DNA of 18,047 nt. Source: AEGEAN-183 sp964342745 (GTDB lineage Bacteria > Pseudomonadota > Gammaproteobacteria > Magnimaribacterales > Magnimaribacteraceae). Within the stretch, counting starts at the first letter, position 1, and each line of letters starts with the position of its first letter. Made by a program: the position numbers and the translations under genes. The notes beneath the pieces were generated by a model, which was not told where the DNA came from, made no database searches, and was given only the letters and a program-made list of their open reading frames with translations. Shown here one piece after another: positions 7,681-15,009 of the stretch. The stretch covers positions 1-18,047 of the forward strand of contig CAYFFW010000027.1 of assembly GCA_964342745.1 (NCBI GenBank), given 5' to 3'.

Positions 7681-8487
7681 ATGGATACACAAAAATTATC
7701 TCTGGACGGACTTATATTCGAAGCTACTAAAATCAATGTAGATGGAAACGTCCTTACCATTACTTTAAATAGGCCTGAAAGAAAAAATGCTATTAATTCT
7801 GTTATGACCAATGAGATAAATTATGCCTTGGCATATGCTAAGCAGGAGAGATCAATCAGAGTAGTTGTTTTAGCTGCCGAGGGTGATATTTTTTGTGCTG
7901 GAGCAGATCTTAGAAATATGTCAGGTAAAGAAAAGCAGCCAGATTCTGCTGTGCCTCGATTGGAAGGACAAACTGACATAAGCCTTTCTCTGCGACATCT
8001 TCACAAACCAGTCATAGCAAAAATACAAGGGTCTGTTTTAGCTGGAGCTCTACTAATGGTTACTAATTCAACTCATGCTCTAGCTGTTGAGGAAGCAAAA
8101 TTTTCAGCACCTGAGATAAAAAGAGGTATATGGCCTTTTATGGTAATGGCGGGTCTGTTCAGAGTCATGCCAAAGAGAGCAGGATTAGACTTTTGTATGC
8201 GAGGAGAAGCTATTGATGCAAAAAAAGCTGAAGAATGGGGTCTTATTAACCAGTCAGTTAAGTCTAAAGATTTAGATTCTGCTGTTGAAGTACTCGCTTC
8301 TCAGCTTGCTAATTTAGCTCCTACAACAATGCAAATGGGCTTATCTGCTTATAACAAACAAGACTCAATGAGCTTTGATGAAGCCCTACCCTTCCTTCAA
8401 GAGCAGATTGCTGCTTGTGTGCAAAGCGATGATGCAAAAGAAGGTATAAATGCTTTTTTAGAAAAAAGAGAGCCTAAGTGGGACTAG
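7681..8487 (+). CDS. Enoyl-CoA hydratase/isomerase family protein
   Basis: The 268-residue crotonase-fold protein is probably the hydratase that follows the carboxylase step, as LiuC or AtuE do in the leucine and terpene pathways. RPERKNAIN (31-39) and CAGADL (72-77, first oxyanion-hole peptide) are clear. The second conserved region reads AKIQGSVLAGALLM (113-126) and SAPEIKRGIWPF (142-153). Aligned by eye with mitochondrial enoyl-CoA hydratase, the second catalytic Glu is kept as Glu145. The first, normally in GGGCELA, is replaced by Leu125. Loss of the first Glu is known in several crotonase subgroups, so dehydration, isomerisation or C-C cleavage are also possible. It follows the AtuA-like gene with a 2-nt gap, and its TAG stop shares CTAG with the convergent permease gene. 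Confidence 0.85.
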   Translation: MDTQKLSLDGLIFEATKINVDGNVLTITLNRPERKNAINSVMTNEINYALAYAKQERSIRVVVLAAEGDIFCAGADLRNMSGKEKQPDSAVPRLEGQTDISLSLRHLHKPVIAKIQGSVLAGALLMVTNSTHALAVEEAKFSAPEIKRGIWPFMVMAGLFRVMPKRAGLDFCMRGEAIDAKKAEEWGLINQSVKSKDLDSAVEVLASQLANLAPTTMQMGLSAYNKQDSMSFDEALPFLQEQIAACVQSDDAKEGINAFLEKREPKWD

Positions 8488-9365
8488 TTTTGTTCTTTAG
8501 TTGCTAAGTAGATCCCTGCTAACACAATTAGCCCTCCGAGTGCCTGCCATGAGTTAAGAGATTCTGACAATATTAGCCATCCATAAATAGCAGCTGCTAC
8601 AGGCTGTATTAATAAAGTTAAAGAAGATAGATGTGCAGAAATTCTAGAAATTCCAAAAGTTATTAACCCTTGAGCAAGAGATTGACTTACAAAAGCATAA
8701 GCAATAAGAACTACCCAGCCCTTGGTTGTGCTCGGGAAAAAAGATTCCGACTCAATTAAGCCTACGGGAAACAAGAAAATAGCAGTAAACAAGGTAGCAT
8801 AAAATAAAGTCCGAGCAGGTGACAAGAAGTCAGTTAGTCTCTTTATGGCCAGTATGTATGATGCATAGAAAATAGCTGCAATTAAGCCCAGGCCATCACC
8901 TAATAACCTAAAAGAGTCTGTCCCACTTCCTGAGAGAATTACTAAACTTACGCCCATAAAAGAAAGTGTCAGGGCCCAAAAGAAAGAAAGCTTTATTTTC
9001 TCTCTTAGAATAAAGAAGCTAATAAGGGTCACAAAAATTGGGGCTGTATTTGCCATAAGAGTTGCGTGAGCAACAGAAGTAAAGCTTATTGACCAATTCC
9101 AAATAGCCATATCAATTCCAAAGAAAAAACCTGCCAATACTAAAATTAATATGTCTTTTTTATTTAAAGACCTCTTTGTTACCCTATTATCTTTTGAACT
9201 TAAAACCCATATGTATAGGAAAGGCAAAGCTAGGAAGGCCCTATAGAAAGCAGTCAATGAGGGGCTGGTCTCACTAAACCTAACAAAAATAGCTGATGCC
9301 CCTAAAAGGGCAGCTCCTATAAACAAGGCGATTAATCCTGCATAAGGAGTTTTTAAATTTTCCAT
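8484..9365 (-). CDS. EamA/DMT-superfamily permease, 10 TM
   Basis: The 293-residue protein is almost entirely hydrophobic, with about ten predicted membrane helices in two five-helix halves, the layout of two EamA repeats. Typical segments are the N-terminal glycine-rich first helix (GLIALFIGAALLGASAIFVR), the first-repeat end AHATLMANTAPIFVTLISFF and the mirror-image second-repeat end SSLTLLIQPVAAAIYGWLIL. Family members export or import metabolites, including amino acids and nucleotides, across the inner membrane; the substrate is unknown here. It is convergent with the hydratase gene, with overlapping stops, and divergent from xseA with only 35-50 nt between starts. It does not obviously belong to the carboxylase operon. 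Confidence 0.85.
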   Translation of the reverse strand: MENLKTPYAGLIALFIGAALLGASAIFVRFSETSPSLTAFYRAFLALPFLYIWVLSSKDNRVTKRSLNKKDILILVLAGFFFGIDMAIWNWSISFTSVAHATLMANTAPIFVTLISFFILREKIKLSFFWALTLSFMGVSLVILSGSGTDSFRLLGDGLGLIAAIFYASYILAIKRLTDFLSPARTLFYATLFTAIFLFPVGLIESESFFPSTTKGWVVLIAYAFVSQSLAQGLITFGISRISAHLSSLTLLIQPVAAAIYGWLILSESLNSWQALGGLIVLAGIYLATKEQN

Positions 9366-9386
9366 TAATTCTAGTTAGCTTAGTCA

Positions 9387-9394
9387 GTTATACT
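9387..9394. promoter_or_regulatory. Overlapping -10 elements between the permease gene and xseA
   Basis: The octamer GTTATACT gives TATACT on the plus strand (9389-9394) and TATAAC on the minus strand (9392-9387). A plus-strand transcript would begin near 9401, at or just before the first xseA ATG. A minus-strand transcript would begin near 9380, about 15 nt before the permease ATG. No convincing -35 box is visible on either side. It is the only good -10 pair in the 35-nt gap, which makes it a plausible bidirectional promoter core. Confidence 0.35.
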
Positions 9395-9400
9395 TCTATT

Positions 9401-10759
9401 ATGGTAGAAAACCCTATGGATAACACTCAAGAAATTGTCTCTGTATCTGAAATAAATAAAAGAGCTAAGATAATTTTAGAACAAAGCTTTCCTTTTGTAT
9501 GGATAGAAGGAGAAGTTTCAAACTTTATTGCCCATTCTTCAGGACATTGGTACTTCACTCTAAAAGATACCTCGTCGGAAATTAGATGCGCCATGTTTTC
9601 TTCAAATAATAACCAGATACAATTCCAACCAAAGAATGGTGATCAATTAATCCTGAATGGCACTTTAAGCATCTATGAGGGTTGGGGCCAATATCAAATT
9701 GTTGTTAAGCATATTGAGTTAGCTGGGGAAGGCGCTTTATTAAGAGCTTTTGAAGGGCTTAAAAAAAAGCTACAAAAAGAAGGACTTTTTGAAGATTCAA
9801 TAAAAAAAGAGTTACCTATTTACCCTAAGAATATTGCTGTTGTAACTTCTCCGGATGGAGTAGTTATTAAAGATATAATTAATGTTTTAGAAAGAAGATC
9901 TCCTTTTCTAACTATCACTGTTATACCCACTCAAGTACAAGGAGAAAAGGCAGGCCCTTCAATAGTAAGTGCTTTAAGAAAGGTTTTAAAGTTAGGTAAA
10001 TTTGACTTGGTTATTTTAGCTAGAGGCGGAGGATCTATAGAGGACCTTTGGGGTTTTAATAATGAAGAATTAGCAAGAGAAATCTTCAACTGTTCCATTC
10101 CCGTCGTAAGTGCTGTTGGTCATGAGACCGACTTTACAATAGCTGATTTTGTTTCTGATATCAGAGCACCAACTCCATCAGTAGCCGCCGAAATTGTAAG
10201 TCAATCTTTTAGTGAATTACTTGAAGTTCTAAAAGACTATAAAAATCTTATTCATAGTTCTACGAGAAATTTAATCCTTGAGCAAGAGTCTTTTGCATCA
10301 AGTCTTTTTAAGAGACTAAGACATCCTGGAGATAAATTAAGAGGAATAAGTCAGAAAGTTGATTACCTAGAAAACTCTCTGATACAAAATATTAATAACC
10401 AGATTAACTCCCACCAAAATAATTTAAAAATTAAAGTTCTTTCACTAGAGCAAAACTCTCCTTCAAATAGACTAAAAGAAACAAGGCTTTACTTAAAGAA
10501 TGTTTCTAAAGATTTAAAAAATGTATTAACAACTACACTAGAAAAGAAAAGTAAGGATTTAGCAGAACTTGTAGCTACTATTGAAGCTGTTAGCCCTTTA
10601 TCAGTTTTATCTAGAGGTTATTCTATTATCTCTACTGAGCCACGTGGAGAAATTTTATCTAATTCAAATCAAGTAAAGATAGGTCAGACTATTTCTGCTG
10701 TTTTAAGTGAGGGTAAAATTAAAGCTGAAGTAAAAAGTAAAGATAAAAATAATGCGTAG
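9401..10759 (+). CDS. xseA: Exodeoxyribonuclease VII large subunit
   Basis: The 452-residue protein is the large subunit of exonuclease VII, which with XseB digests single-stranded DNA from both ends. The N-terminal OB-type domain carries VSVSEINKRAK, FVWIEGEVSNF (32-42) and SSGHWYFTLKD (46-56). The catalytic region has AVVTSPDGVVIKDIINVLER (146-165), ARGGGSIEDLWGFN (207-220) and SAVGHETDFTIADFVSDIR (237-255), followed by APTPSVAAEI. A long helical, coiled-coil-like stretch (about 265-400) precedes the conserved LSRGYSI near the C terminus. All hallmark motifs are intact. Two starts are possible: ATG 9401, close to the predicted transcription start and without a ribosome site, or ATG 9416 with a weak TAGAAA. 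The second fits the family N terminus slightly better. The 3' end overlaps the next gene by 8 nt. xseB is not in this window. Confidence 0.95.
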   Translation: MVENPMDNTQEIVSVSEINKRAKIILEQSFPFVWIEGEVSNFIAHSSGHWYFTLKDTSSEIRCAMFSSNNNQIQFQPKNGDQLILNGTLSIYEGWGQYQIVVKHIELAGEGALLRAFEGLKKKLQKEGLFEDSIKKELPIYPKNIAVVTSPDGVVIKDIINVLERRSPFLTITVIPTQVQGEKAGPSIVSALRKVLKLGKFDLVILARGGGSIEDLWGFNNEELAREIFNCSIPVVSAVGHETDFTIADFVSDIRAPTPSVAAEIVSQSFSELLEVLKDYKNLIHSSTRNLILEQESFASSLFKRLRHPGDKLRGISQKVDYLENSLIQNINNQINSHQNNLKIKVLSLEQNSPSNRLKETRLYLKNVSKDLKNVLTTTLEKKSKDLAELVATIEAVSPLSVLSRGYSIISTEPRGEILSNSNQVKIGQTISAVLSEGKIKAEVKSKDKNNA

Positions 10760-11585
10760 GATCTTAGTTTTAATACCTTGCATACTAATATCTTGTTCGA
10801 CTCTTAAAATTGGATACTCAGAATGTGAATTACCCATTCACTCCCCTTTTCCTGGAGGATTAATTAATCAAGTTTTAGAAATTAAGAGTTCTGAAATTAA
10901 AAACCTTGAAATTAACAATCAAAATATCTATTTATGCCAGGTTGATAAAGAGGCATGGAGAATACTTATGCCAATTAGCCTTTACTTTGAAGAAGATTCA
11001 CTAGCAATATCTTATAAGGGGCAAATTATTAAGAAAGTTCAAATTTCTTCTAAAAACTACAGAGAATCTAGAATAACAATTCAAAATCAAGATCTAGTAA
11101 CGCCACCAAAAAAATACTTAGATAGAATTAAAAAAGAATCAGAGTTAACCAAAACTGCCTTGAATACAATATCTAAAAAGGTCCATTCTTCGTTAATAAT
11201 GTCATTGCCCGTAGAAGGCATTAAGAGTAGCGAATTTGGAGTTAAGAGATTCATAAATGATAAACCTAGAAACAGACACACTGGGCTAGATATAGCCGCT
11301 CCCATTGGAACTTATATAAATGCACCTTTATCGGGTAAAGTGATTTTAGTTGGAGAATTTTACTACAGAGGAAAGACGGTTGTTTTAGATCATGGCGGAG
11401 GGTTGATCACAAGCTATTCACACATGAATAAGCTATCTGTAGAACTTGGTGACAGGATTGAAAAAGGTGATCTTCTAGGCGAGGTAGGAGAGACCGGTAG
11501 GGTAACTGGTGCACACCTACATTGGCAAGTGCTTTTATTTGGCATTCCAATTGACCCCGAGCTATTTGTTAAAAAAAATAGTTAG
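10752..11585 (+). CDS. M23-family metallopeptidase, predicted lipoprotein
   Basis: The 277-residue protein begins with a lipoprotein signal peptide ending in the lipobox LISC, so Cys15 should be acylated. Residues about 28-110, beginning SPFPGGLINQVLEI, resemble the N-terminal beta domain found in some M23 peptidases. A helical linker follows. The LytM/lysostaphin domain (about 155-275) has a complete zinc site: HTGLDIAAP gives His176 and Asp180, SYSHMN has His224, and GAHLHW has His255 and His257. It is thus probably an active periplasmic peptidoglycan endopeptidase anchored to a membrane, rather than an inactive EnvC/NlpD-type activator. The ATG overlaps the xseA end by 8 nt, implying translational coupling. 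The TAG stop overlaps the TAA of the convergent thioredoxin gene. Confidence 0.9.
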   Translation: MRRILVLIPCILISCSTLKIGYSECELPIHSPFPGGLINQVLEIKSSEIKNLEINNQNIYLCQVDKEAWRILMPISLYFEEDSLAISYKGQIIKKVQISSKNYRESRITIQNQDLVTPPKKYLDRIKKESELTKTALNTISKKVHSSLIMSLPVEGIKSSEFGVKRFINDKPRNRHTGLDIAAPIGTYINAPLSGKVILVGEFYYRGKTVVLDHGGGLITSYSHMNKLSVELGDRIEKGDLLGEVGETGRVTGAHLHWQVLLFGIPIDPELFVKKNS

Positions 11586-12070
11586 TCTGTTTTTAGTTTT
11601 CTTATCAATTCTACAAGGGACCTTTCTGTTTGAGGCCCTATTAGCTTTTCCCTAGTTTTTCCTTCAGGGTCTATGATGTAAGTGGCAGGCAATCCTTCAG
11701 GAACTTCCCAGTTAAACAGTTCCCCTGGGTCTGTTAATAAGCTAGGTACATTTACTTTAAATCTTACTATCTGCTCCTGAAGTTCTTCTCCCTCTAATTG
11801 ATCAAAATTAAATGCAAAAACGTAAACATCGTTCTTATTGTTTCTATAAAACGAAGAAAGTTCAGGCATTTCTTTAATACAAGGAGGACACCAGTCTGCC
11901 CAGTAGTTAATAACAACCCATTTACCACGTAAATCAGAAACATACCCTGGTGAACCATTATAAATTTCGAAGTCTGGTGGTTTACTTTCTGAACAGGATG
12001 ATAGATACATCGAAAGAAACATTAAGATAGAGAGAAGCTTAAAAAGAATATTGTGTGTTACTTTCGTCAT
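11582..12070 (-). CDS. TlpA/ResA-like thioredoxin-fold lipoprotein
   Basis: The ORF is open upstream to 12187, but ATG 12070 was chosen because it starts a proper lipoprotein signal peptide: MTKVTHNILFK, a hydrophobic core, then the lipobox LSSC with Cys26. This gives 162 residues and removes an overlap with the divergent ArsC-like gene. The mature protein is a TlpA/ResA-type thioredoxin. It has INYWADWCPPCIKEMPEL with active-site Cys61 and Cys64, and the cis-proline region GLPATYIIDPEGK. Such membrane-anchored, periplasm-facing proteins reduce disulfides, for instance in cytochrome c maturation; no maturation genes are nearby. In Pseudomonas-type genomes a similar gene lies near the arsC-like gene and hda, so the position looks ancestral. 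Confidence 0.85.
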   Translation of the reverse strand: MTKVTHNILFKLLSILMFLSMYLSSCSESKPPDFEIYNGSPGYVSDLRGKWVVINYWADWCPPCIKEMPELSSFYRNNKNDVYVFAFNFDQLEGEELQEQIVRFKVNVPSLLTDPGELFNWEVPEGLPATYIIDPEGKTREKLIGPQTERSLVELIRKLKTD

Positions 12071-12136
12071 CCTATAAAAAATTATGAATAGATAGTAATA
12101 TGGTTTTTTTATTAAATATTTAGAAGGATCTTTCTT

Positions 12137-12493
12137 TTGGATAATTTTATCATTTATCACAACCCAAGATGCAGTAAATCTCGACAATCTTTAGAAATAC
12201 TAAGAGAAAAAGAAATTGAACCTGAAATAATTTTTTATTTAGAAACTCCACCTTCTGAAGAGGAATTGAAATCAATCACTACAAAATTAAGAATTAATGC
12301 TTTTGAATTACTGCGAAAAAATGAGAAGGAATTTAAAGAACAAGACCTAGCAAATCCTTCAAGAACAGAAGGAGAGATTATTCAAGCCATGGTAAAATTT
12401 CCAAGACTTATAGAAAGACCAATAATTATTAAAGGAGATAGAGCAATAATAGGGAGGCCTCCCGAAAATGTTCTTAAAATTATTTATGAATGA
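12137..12493 (+). CDS. ArsC/YfgD-family glutaredoxin-dependent arsenate reductase-like protein
   Basis: The start is TTG 12137, with AAGGA (12124-12128) eight bases upstream; no ATG lies in frame near the conserved N terminus. The 118-residue product begins MDNFIIYHNPRCSKSRQSLE, with the active-site Cys12 followed by Lys-Ser-Arg as in ArsC. The later segments FPRLIERPIII (88-98) and AIIGRPPENV (103-112) keep the two conserved arginines of the family. This is the yfgD-like branch, commonly found next to hda in gammaproteobacteria rather than in ars resistance operons. A role in arsenic detoxification is therefore possible but unproven. It overlaps the start of sppA, and its end carries a 12-bp palindrome just before that start. 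Confidence 0.87.
   Translation: MDNFIIYHNPRCSKSRQSLEILREKEIEPEIIFYLETPPSEEELKSITTKLRINAFELLRKNEKEFKEQDLANPSRTEGEIIQAMVKFPRLIERPIIIKGDRAIIGRPPENVLKIIYE
12452..12463. promoter_or_regulatory. GC-rich palindrome containing the possible sppA ribosome site
   Basis: GGGAGGCCTCCC is a perfect 12-bp palindrome within the 3' end of the ArsC-like gene, encoding part of GRPPE. Its GGGAGG half lies 10 nt before the first sppA ATG (12468) and would serve as Shine-Dalgarno. Two mRNA copies could pair, or the sequence could fold poorly on itself, since there is no loop. The high G+C stands out in this AT-rich region, but the encoded residues are conserved in the family and may explain it. Confidence 0.25.
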
Positions 12494-14312
12494 GACATCA
12501 AAATTAAGTGGTTTCTGGCAAAAGGTAGATACAGCAAGGAAATTCAGTTTTAACCTTTTTTTTCTTTTAATAGTTTTAGCGTTACTTATTGCCCTTGTAA
12601 GTTCTATATTTTCTGGTAGCAAACTACCAGACCCTGAAGGAAAGGCTCTAGTTGTTAACCCTCAAGGTCCGATAGTAGAACAAGTTTCCAAGTCACTGGA
12701 TCCTCTTAGTTTTGCTCTTTATGGTCCTCCAACTTCGGAAGTAAATGTAAATAATGTGCTCTTTGCATTAAATAAAGCTAAAGAGGATGAGAGGATAGAA
12801 CATGTTATTTTAAAGCTAGATAGGATTTCAGGCACTGGCCAAACTGTTCTCTATGATGTTGGACAAGTATTACAAGAACTGAAAGATTTAGGAAAGAATA
12901 TTGTTGCCATCTCTGACTACTATAACCAAAGCTCTTATTATCTAGCTTCTTTTGCAAATGAAATCATTATGCATCCAGATGGAAGTGTAGATATTTCTGG
13001 CTATTCAAGGATTAGGACCTACTACAAATCTCTTTTAGATGAATTAGAAGTCACAGTTAATCTATTTAGAGTAGGAAAGTTTAAATCAGCTATGGAACCT
13101 TATATTAGAGACAACATGTCAGACGCTGCTAAAGAAGCAAGCATAGCTTATCTAAGTGTCCTTTGGGACTCCTGGAAAACAGTAGTCTCAAACAATAGAG
13201 ATCTAGAAAAAGAGGACATTCAGAATTATGCTGATACTCTTGACGAATTAGTTGTAAAAGAAATTGGAGATACTGGTAAAACAGCTTTGAATTTTAAATT
13301 AGTTGATAAACTACTTAATAGAAATCAACAAAGAGATTATCTGATTGATCTTGTTGGAAATGATGAAGAAGAAAAAAGTTTCGCTCAAGTCTCCTTGAAA
13401 GATTATTTTGCAATTGCTAAAAAAGAAGAAGAAAAAAATAAATCAAAGAATAAGATAGCGGTAATAGTTGCTTCGGGAAGTATAGTAGACGGAACTCAAC
13501 CTCCAGGCATGATAGGAGGTGATTCAACAGCGCAACTCTTGAGGGAAGCACATGAGGACGATGAAGTAAAAGCGATAGTTTTAAGGGTAGATTCAGGAGG
13601 AGGAAGTGCTTTTGCATCTGAAGTAATAAGAGAAGAGATAGTTATAGCAAAATCCAAAGACATAAAGGTTATAGCCTCCATGTCAAATGTTGCTGCTTCA
13701 GGAGGATATTGGATATCTGCTAGTGCAGATGAAATTTGGGCTTCTCATGACACCATTACAGGATCAATAGGAATTTTTGGATTTCTACCAACTTTTGAAA
13801 AGACTTTAGATAAGATAGGGGTGCACACTGATGGCATCTCAACAACTAGAATTGGTGGAGATATAGATCCTATGAGACCCATAAATCCTATACTTGCTAG
13901 AGTCATACAATCAAATATTGAATATGGTTATCAAAGATTTATTAAATTAGTAGCTGATTCCAGAAATATGACATTAGAAGAGGTTGATAAAATTGCTCAA
14001 GGAAGAGTCTGGGCTGGTGAAACTGCTTTAGAAATAGGTCTAATAGACAACCTTGGGAATATGCAAAATGCAATTGACAGGGCAGCAGAGCTAGCAGAAC
14101 TAAAAGACTACAAAACTTTCTATCCTTCACTTCCTACAGAATGGACTGATCAGATTTTAGGTCAACTTTTTTCTAATATAGGCAAAGTTTTTAATTTAAA
14201 AATAAATAATTCAAGTTTGGTTAGAAAATCTTTTGGACTAATGAAAAATCTCGATGCCTACAATGACCCCAAAAATATTTACCTTAAGTGTCTTGATTGT
14301 CCTCTTGATTAA
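12468..14312 (+). CDS. sppA: Signal peptide peptidase SppA, 67K (double-domain) type
   Basis: The 614-residue protein has an N-terminal membrane anchor (about 27-47) and two tandem S49 domains, matching the E. coli enzyme in length. The catalytic Lys lies in the N-terminal half in FRVGKFKSAMEPYIRDNMS (Lys206). The nucleophile Ser411 lies in the C-terminal half in NVAASGGYWIS, and VLRVDSGGGSAFASEVIR (371-388) and TGSIGIF (431-437) surround it. The enzyme degrades cleaved signal peptides in the inner membrane. The C terminus, DPKNIYLKCLDCPLD, keeps a Cys-x-x-Cys pair. Start choice: ATG 12468 has GGGAGG 10 nt upstream, while ATG 12486 overlaps the ArsC-like gene less but lacks a ribosome site. 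Its final 29 nt overlap the convergent hda gene. Confidence 0.93.
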   Translation: MFLKLFMNETSKLSGFWQKVDTARKFSFNLFFLLIVLALLIALVSSIFSGSKLPDPEGKALVVNPQGPIVEQVSKSLDPLSFALYGPPTSEVNVNNVLFALNKAKEDERIEHVILKLDRISGTGQTVLYDVGQVLQELKDLGKNIVAISDYYNQSSYYLASFANEIIMHPDGSVDISGYSRIRTYYKSLLDELEVTVNLFRVGKFKSAMEPYIRDNMSDAAKEASIAYLSVLWDSWKTVVSNNRDLEKEDIQNYADTLDELVVKEIGDTGKTALNFKLVDKLLNRNQQRDYLIDLVGNDEEEKSFAQVSLKDYFAIAKKEEEKNKSKNKIAVIVASGSIVDGTQPPGMIGGDSTAQLLREAHEDDEVKAIVLRVDSGGGSAFASEVIREEIVIAKSKDIKVIASMSNVAASGGYWISASADEIWASHDTITGSIGIFGFLPTFEKTLDKIGVHTDGISTTRIGGDIDPMRPINPILARVIQSNIEYGYQRFIKLVADSRNMTLEEVDKIAQGRVWAGETALEIGLIDNLGNMQNAIDRAAELAELKDYKTFYPSLPTEWTDQILGQLFSNIGKVFNLKINNSSLVRKSFGLMKNLDAYNDPKNIYLKCLDCPLD

Positions 14313-15009
14313 AGATAAGTTCTCTCACTAAAGTTGTAGTTACTTTTCTCTTTTTTTCTAAAGAAAAGTTATCTAGATCATTTAATAACTTTAATAAATC
14401 AGATAAATTACGAGAGGCATGGGTCAGGATATAAGACAAAACTTTATCTTCCAACACCCACCCCTTTCTTTCTGCTGACTCCCTCATAGCAGTTAATTTC
14501 TCTTCTTCATTTATTTCAGGAAGTTCAAAAGCAGGAAAAGCCAATAGCCTTGATTTTAGATCAGGAAGATTGATGGGAAGATCTTTTACAGGCATATTTG
14601 CTGAAATAAGCAACTGACAATTAGTGGCGAAACAAGCATTAATTAAATTAAATAAACTTACTTCCCAATCTTTTGAAAATGGAAAATCCTCCAAAGACTC
14701 TACAAAGATTACTTCTAGTTCCTCTAAGCCATCAAAAATTTTAGGATCTTCGTATTTATTGTTTTTAAAAGAAATGAATAAGGAGTTTACATTCTTCTCA
14801 ACAAATCTTTGATTAATACCTTGTAAAAGATAATTCTTACCTACACCTTTCTTTCCCCACAAAAAAAGTGTTTTTGTTTCTTCAGACCTTAAAATGAATT
14901 CTTCAGAAACCTTTAGGATTAATTCTGTAGAAGGGCAAACTATAAAATTTTCTAATCTTATTGACCCATCTAGCTTTACATCAAGATTTAGTTGCTTGGT
15001 AAGGTTCAT
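14284..15009 (-). CDS. hda: Hda, regulatory inactivation of DnaA
   Basis: The 241-residue AAA+ protein corresponds to Hda, a DnaA-domain homologue that, bound to the DNA-loaded beta clamp, stimulates hydrolysis of DnaA-bound ATP after initiation. The N terminus MNLTKQLNLDV contains QLNLDV, a reasonable but imperfect clamp-binding motif. Walker A is GKKGVGKN (about 53-60). The Walker B-like strand reads VIFVESLEDF, with Glu where DnaA has Asp. Further landmarks are QLLISANMPVKDLP, DLKSRLLAFPAFEL with the box VII arginine, and a C-terminal helical region with RNLSDLLKLLNDLD. It lacks the DnaA DNA-binding domain, as expected. The ATG directly abuts the stop of the PgsA-like gene and has no Shine-Dalgarno, so translational re-initiation is likely. 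The 3' end overlaps sppA. Confidence 0.87.
   Translation of the reverse strand: MNLTKQLNLDVKLDGSIRLENFIVCPSTELILKVSEEFILRSEETKTLFLWGKKGVGKNYLLQGINQRFVEKNVNSLFISFKNNKYEDPKIFDGLEELEVIFVESLEDFPFSKDWEVSLFNLINACFATNCQLLISANMPVKDLPINLPDLKSRLLAFPAFELPEINEEEKLTAMRESAERKGWVLEDKVLSYILTHASRNLSDLLKLLNDLDNFSLEKKRKVTTTLVRELIFNQEDNQDT

Noticed and set aside
12071..12187. N-terminal extension of the TlpA-like protein upstream of ATG 12070
   Set aside because: The extension would precede a normal lipoprotein signal peptide and overlap the divergent ArsC-like gene, so it is probably not translated.
12137..12493. Arsenic resistance locus
   Set aside because: The gene is the yfgD-like type next to hda and sppA, and no arsR, arsB or acr3 is present.
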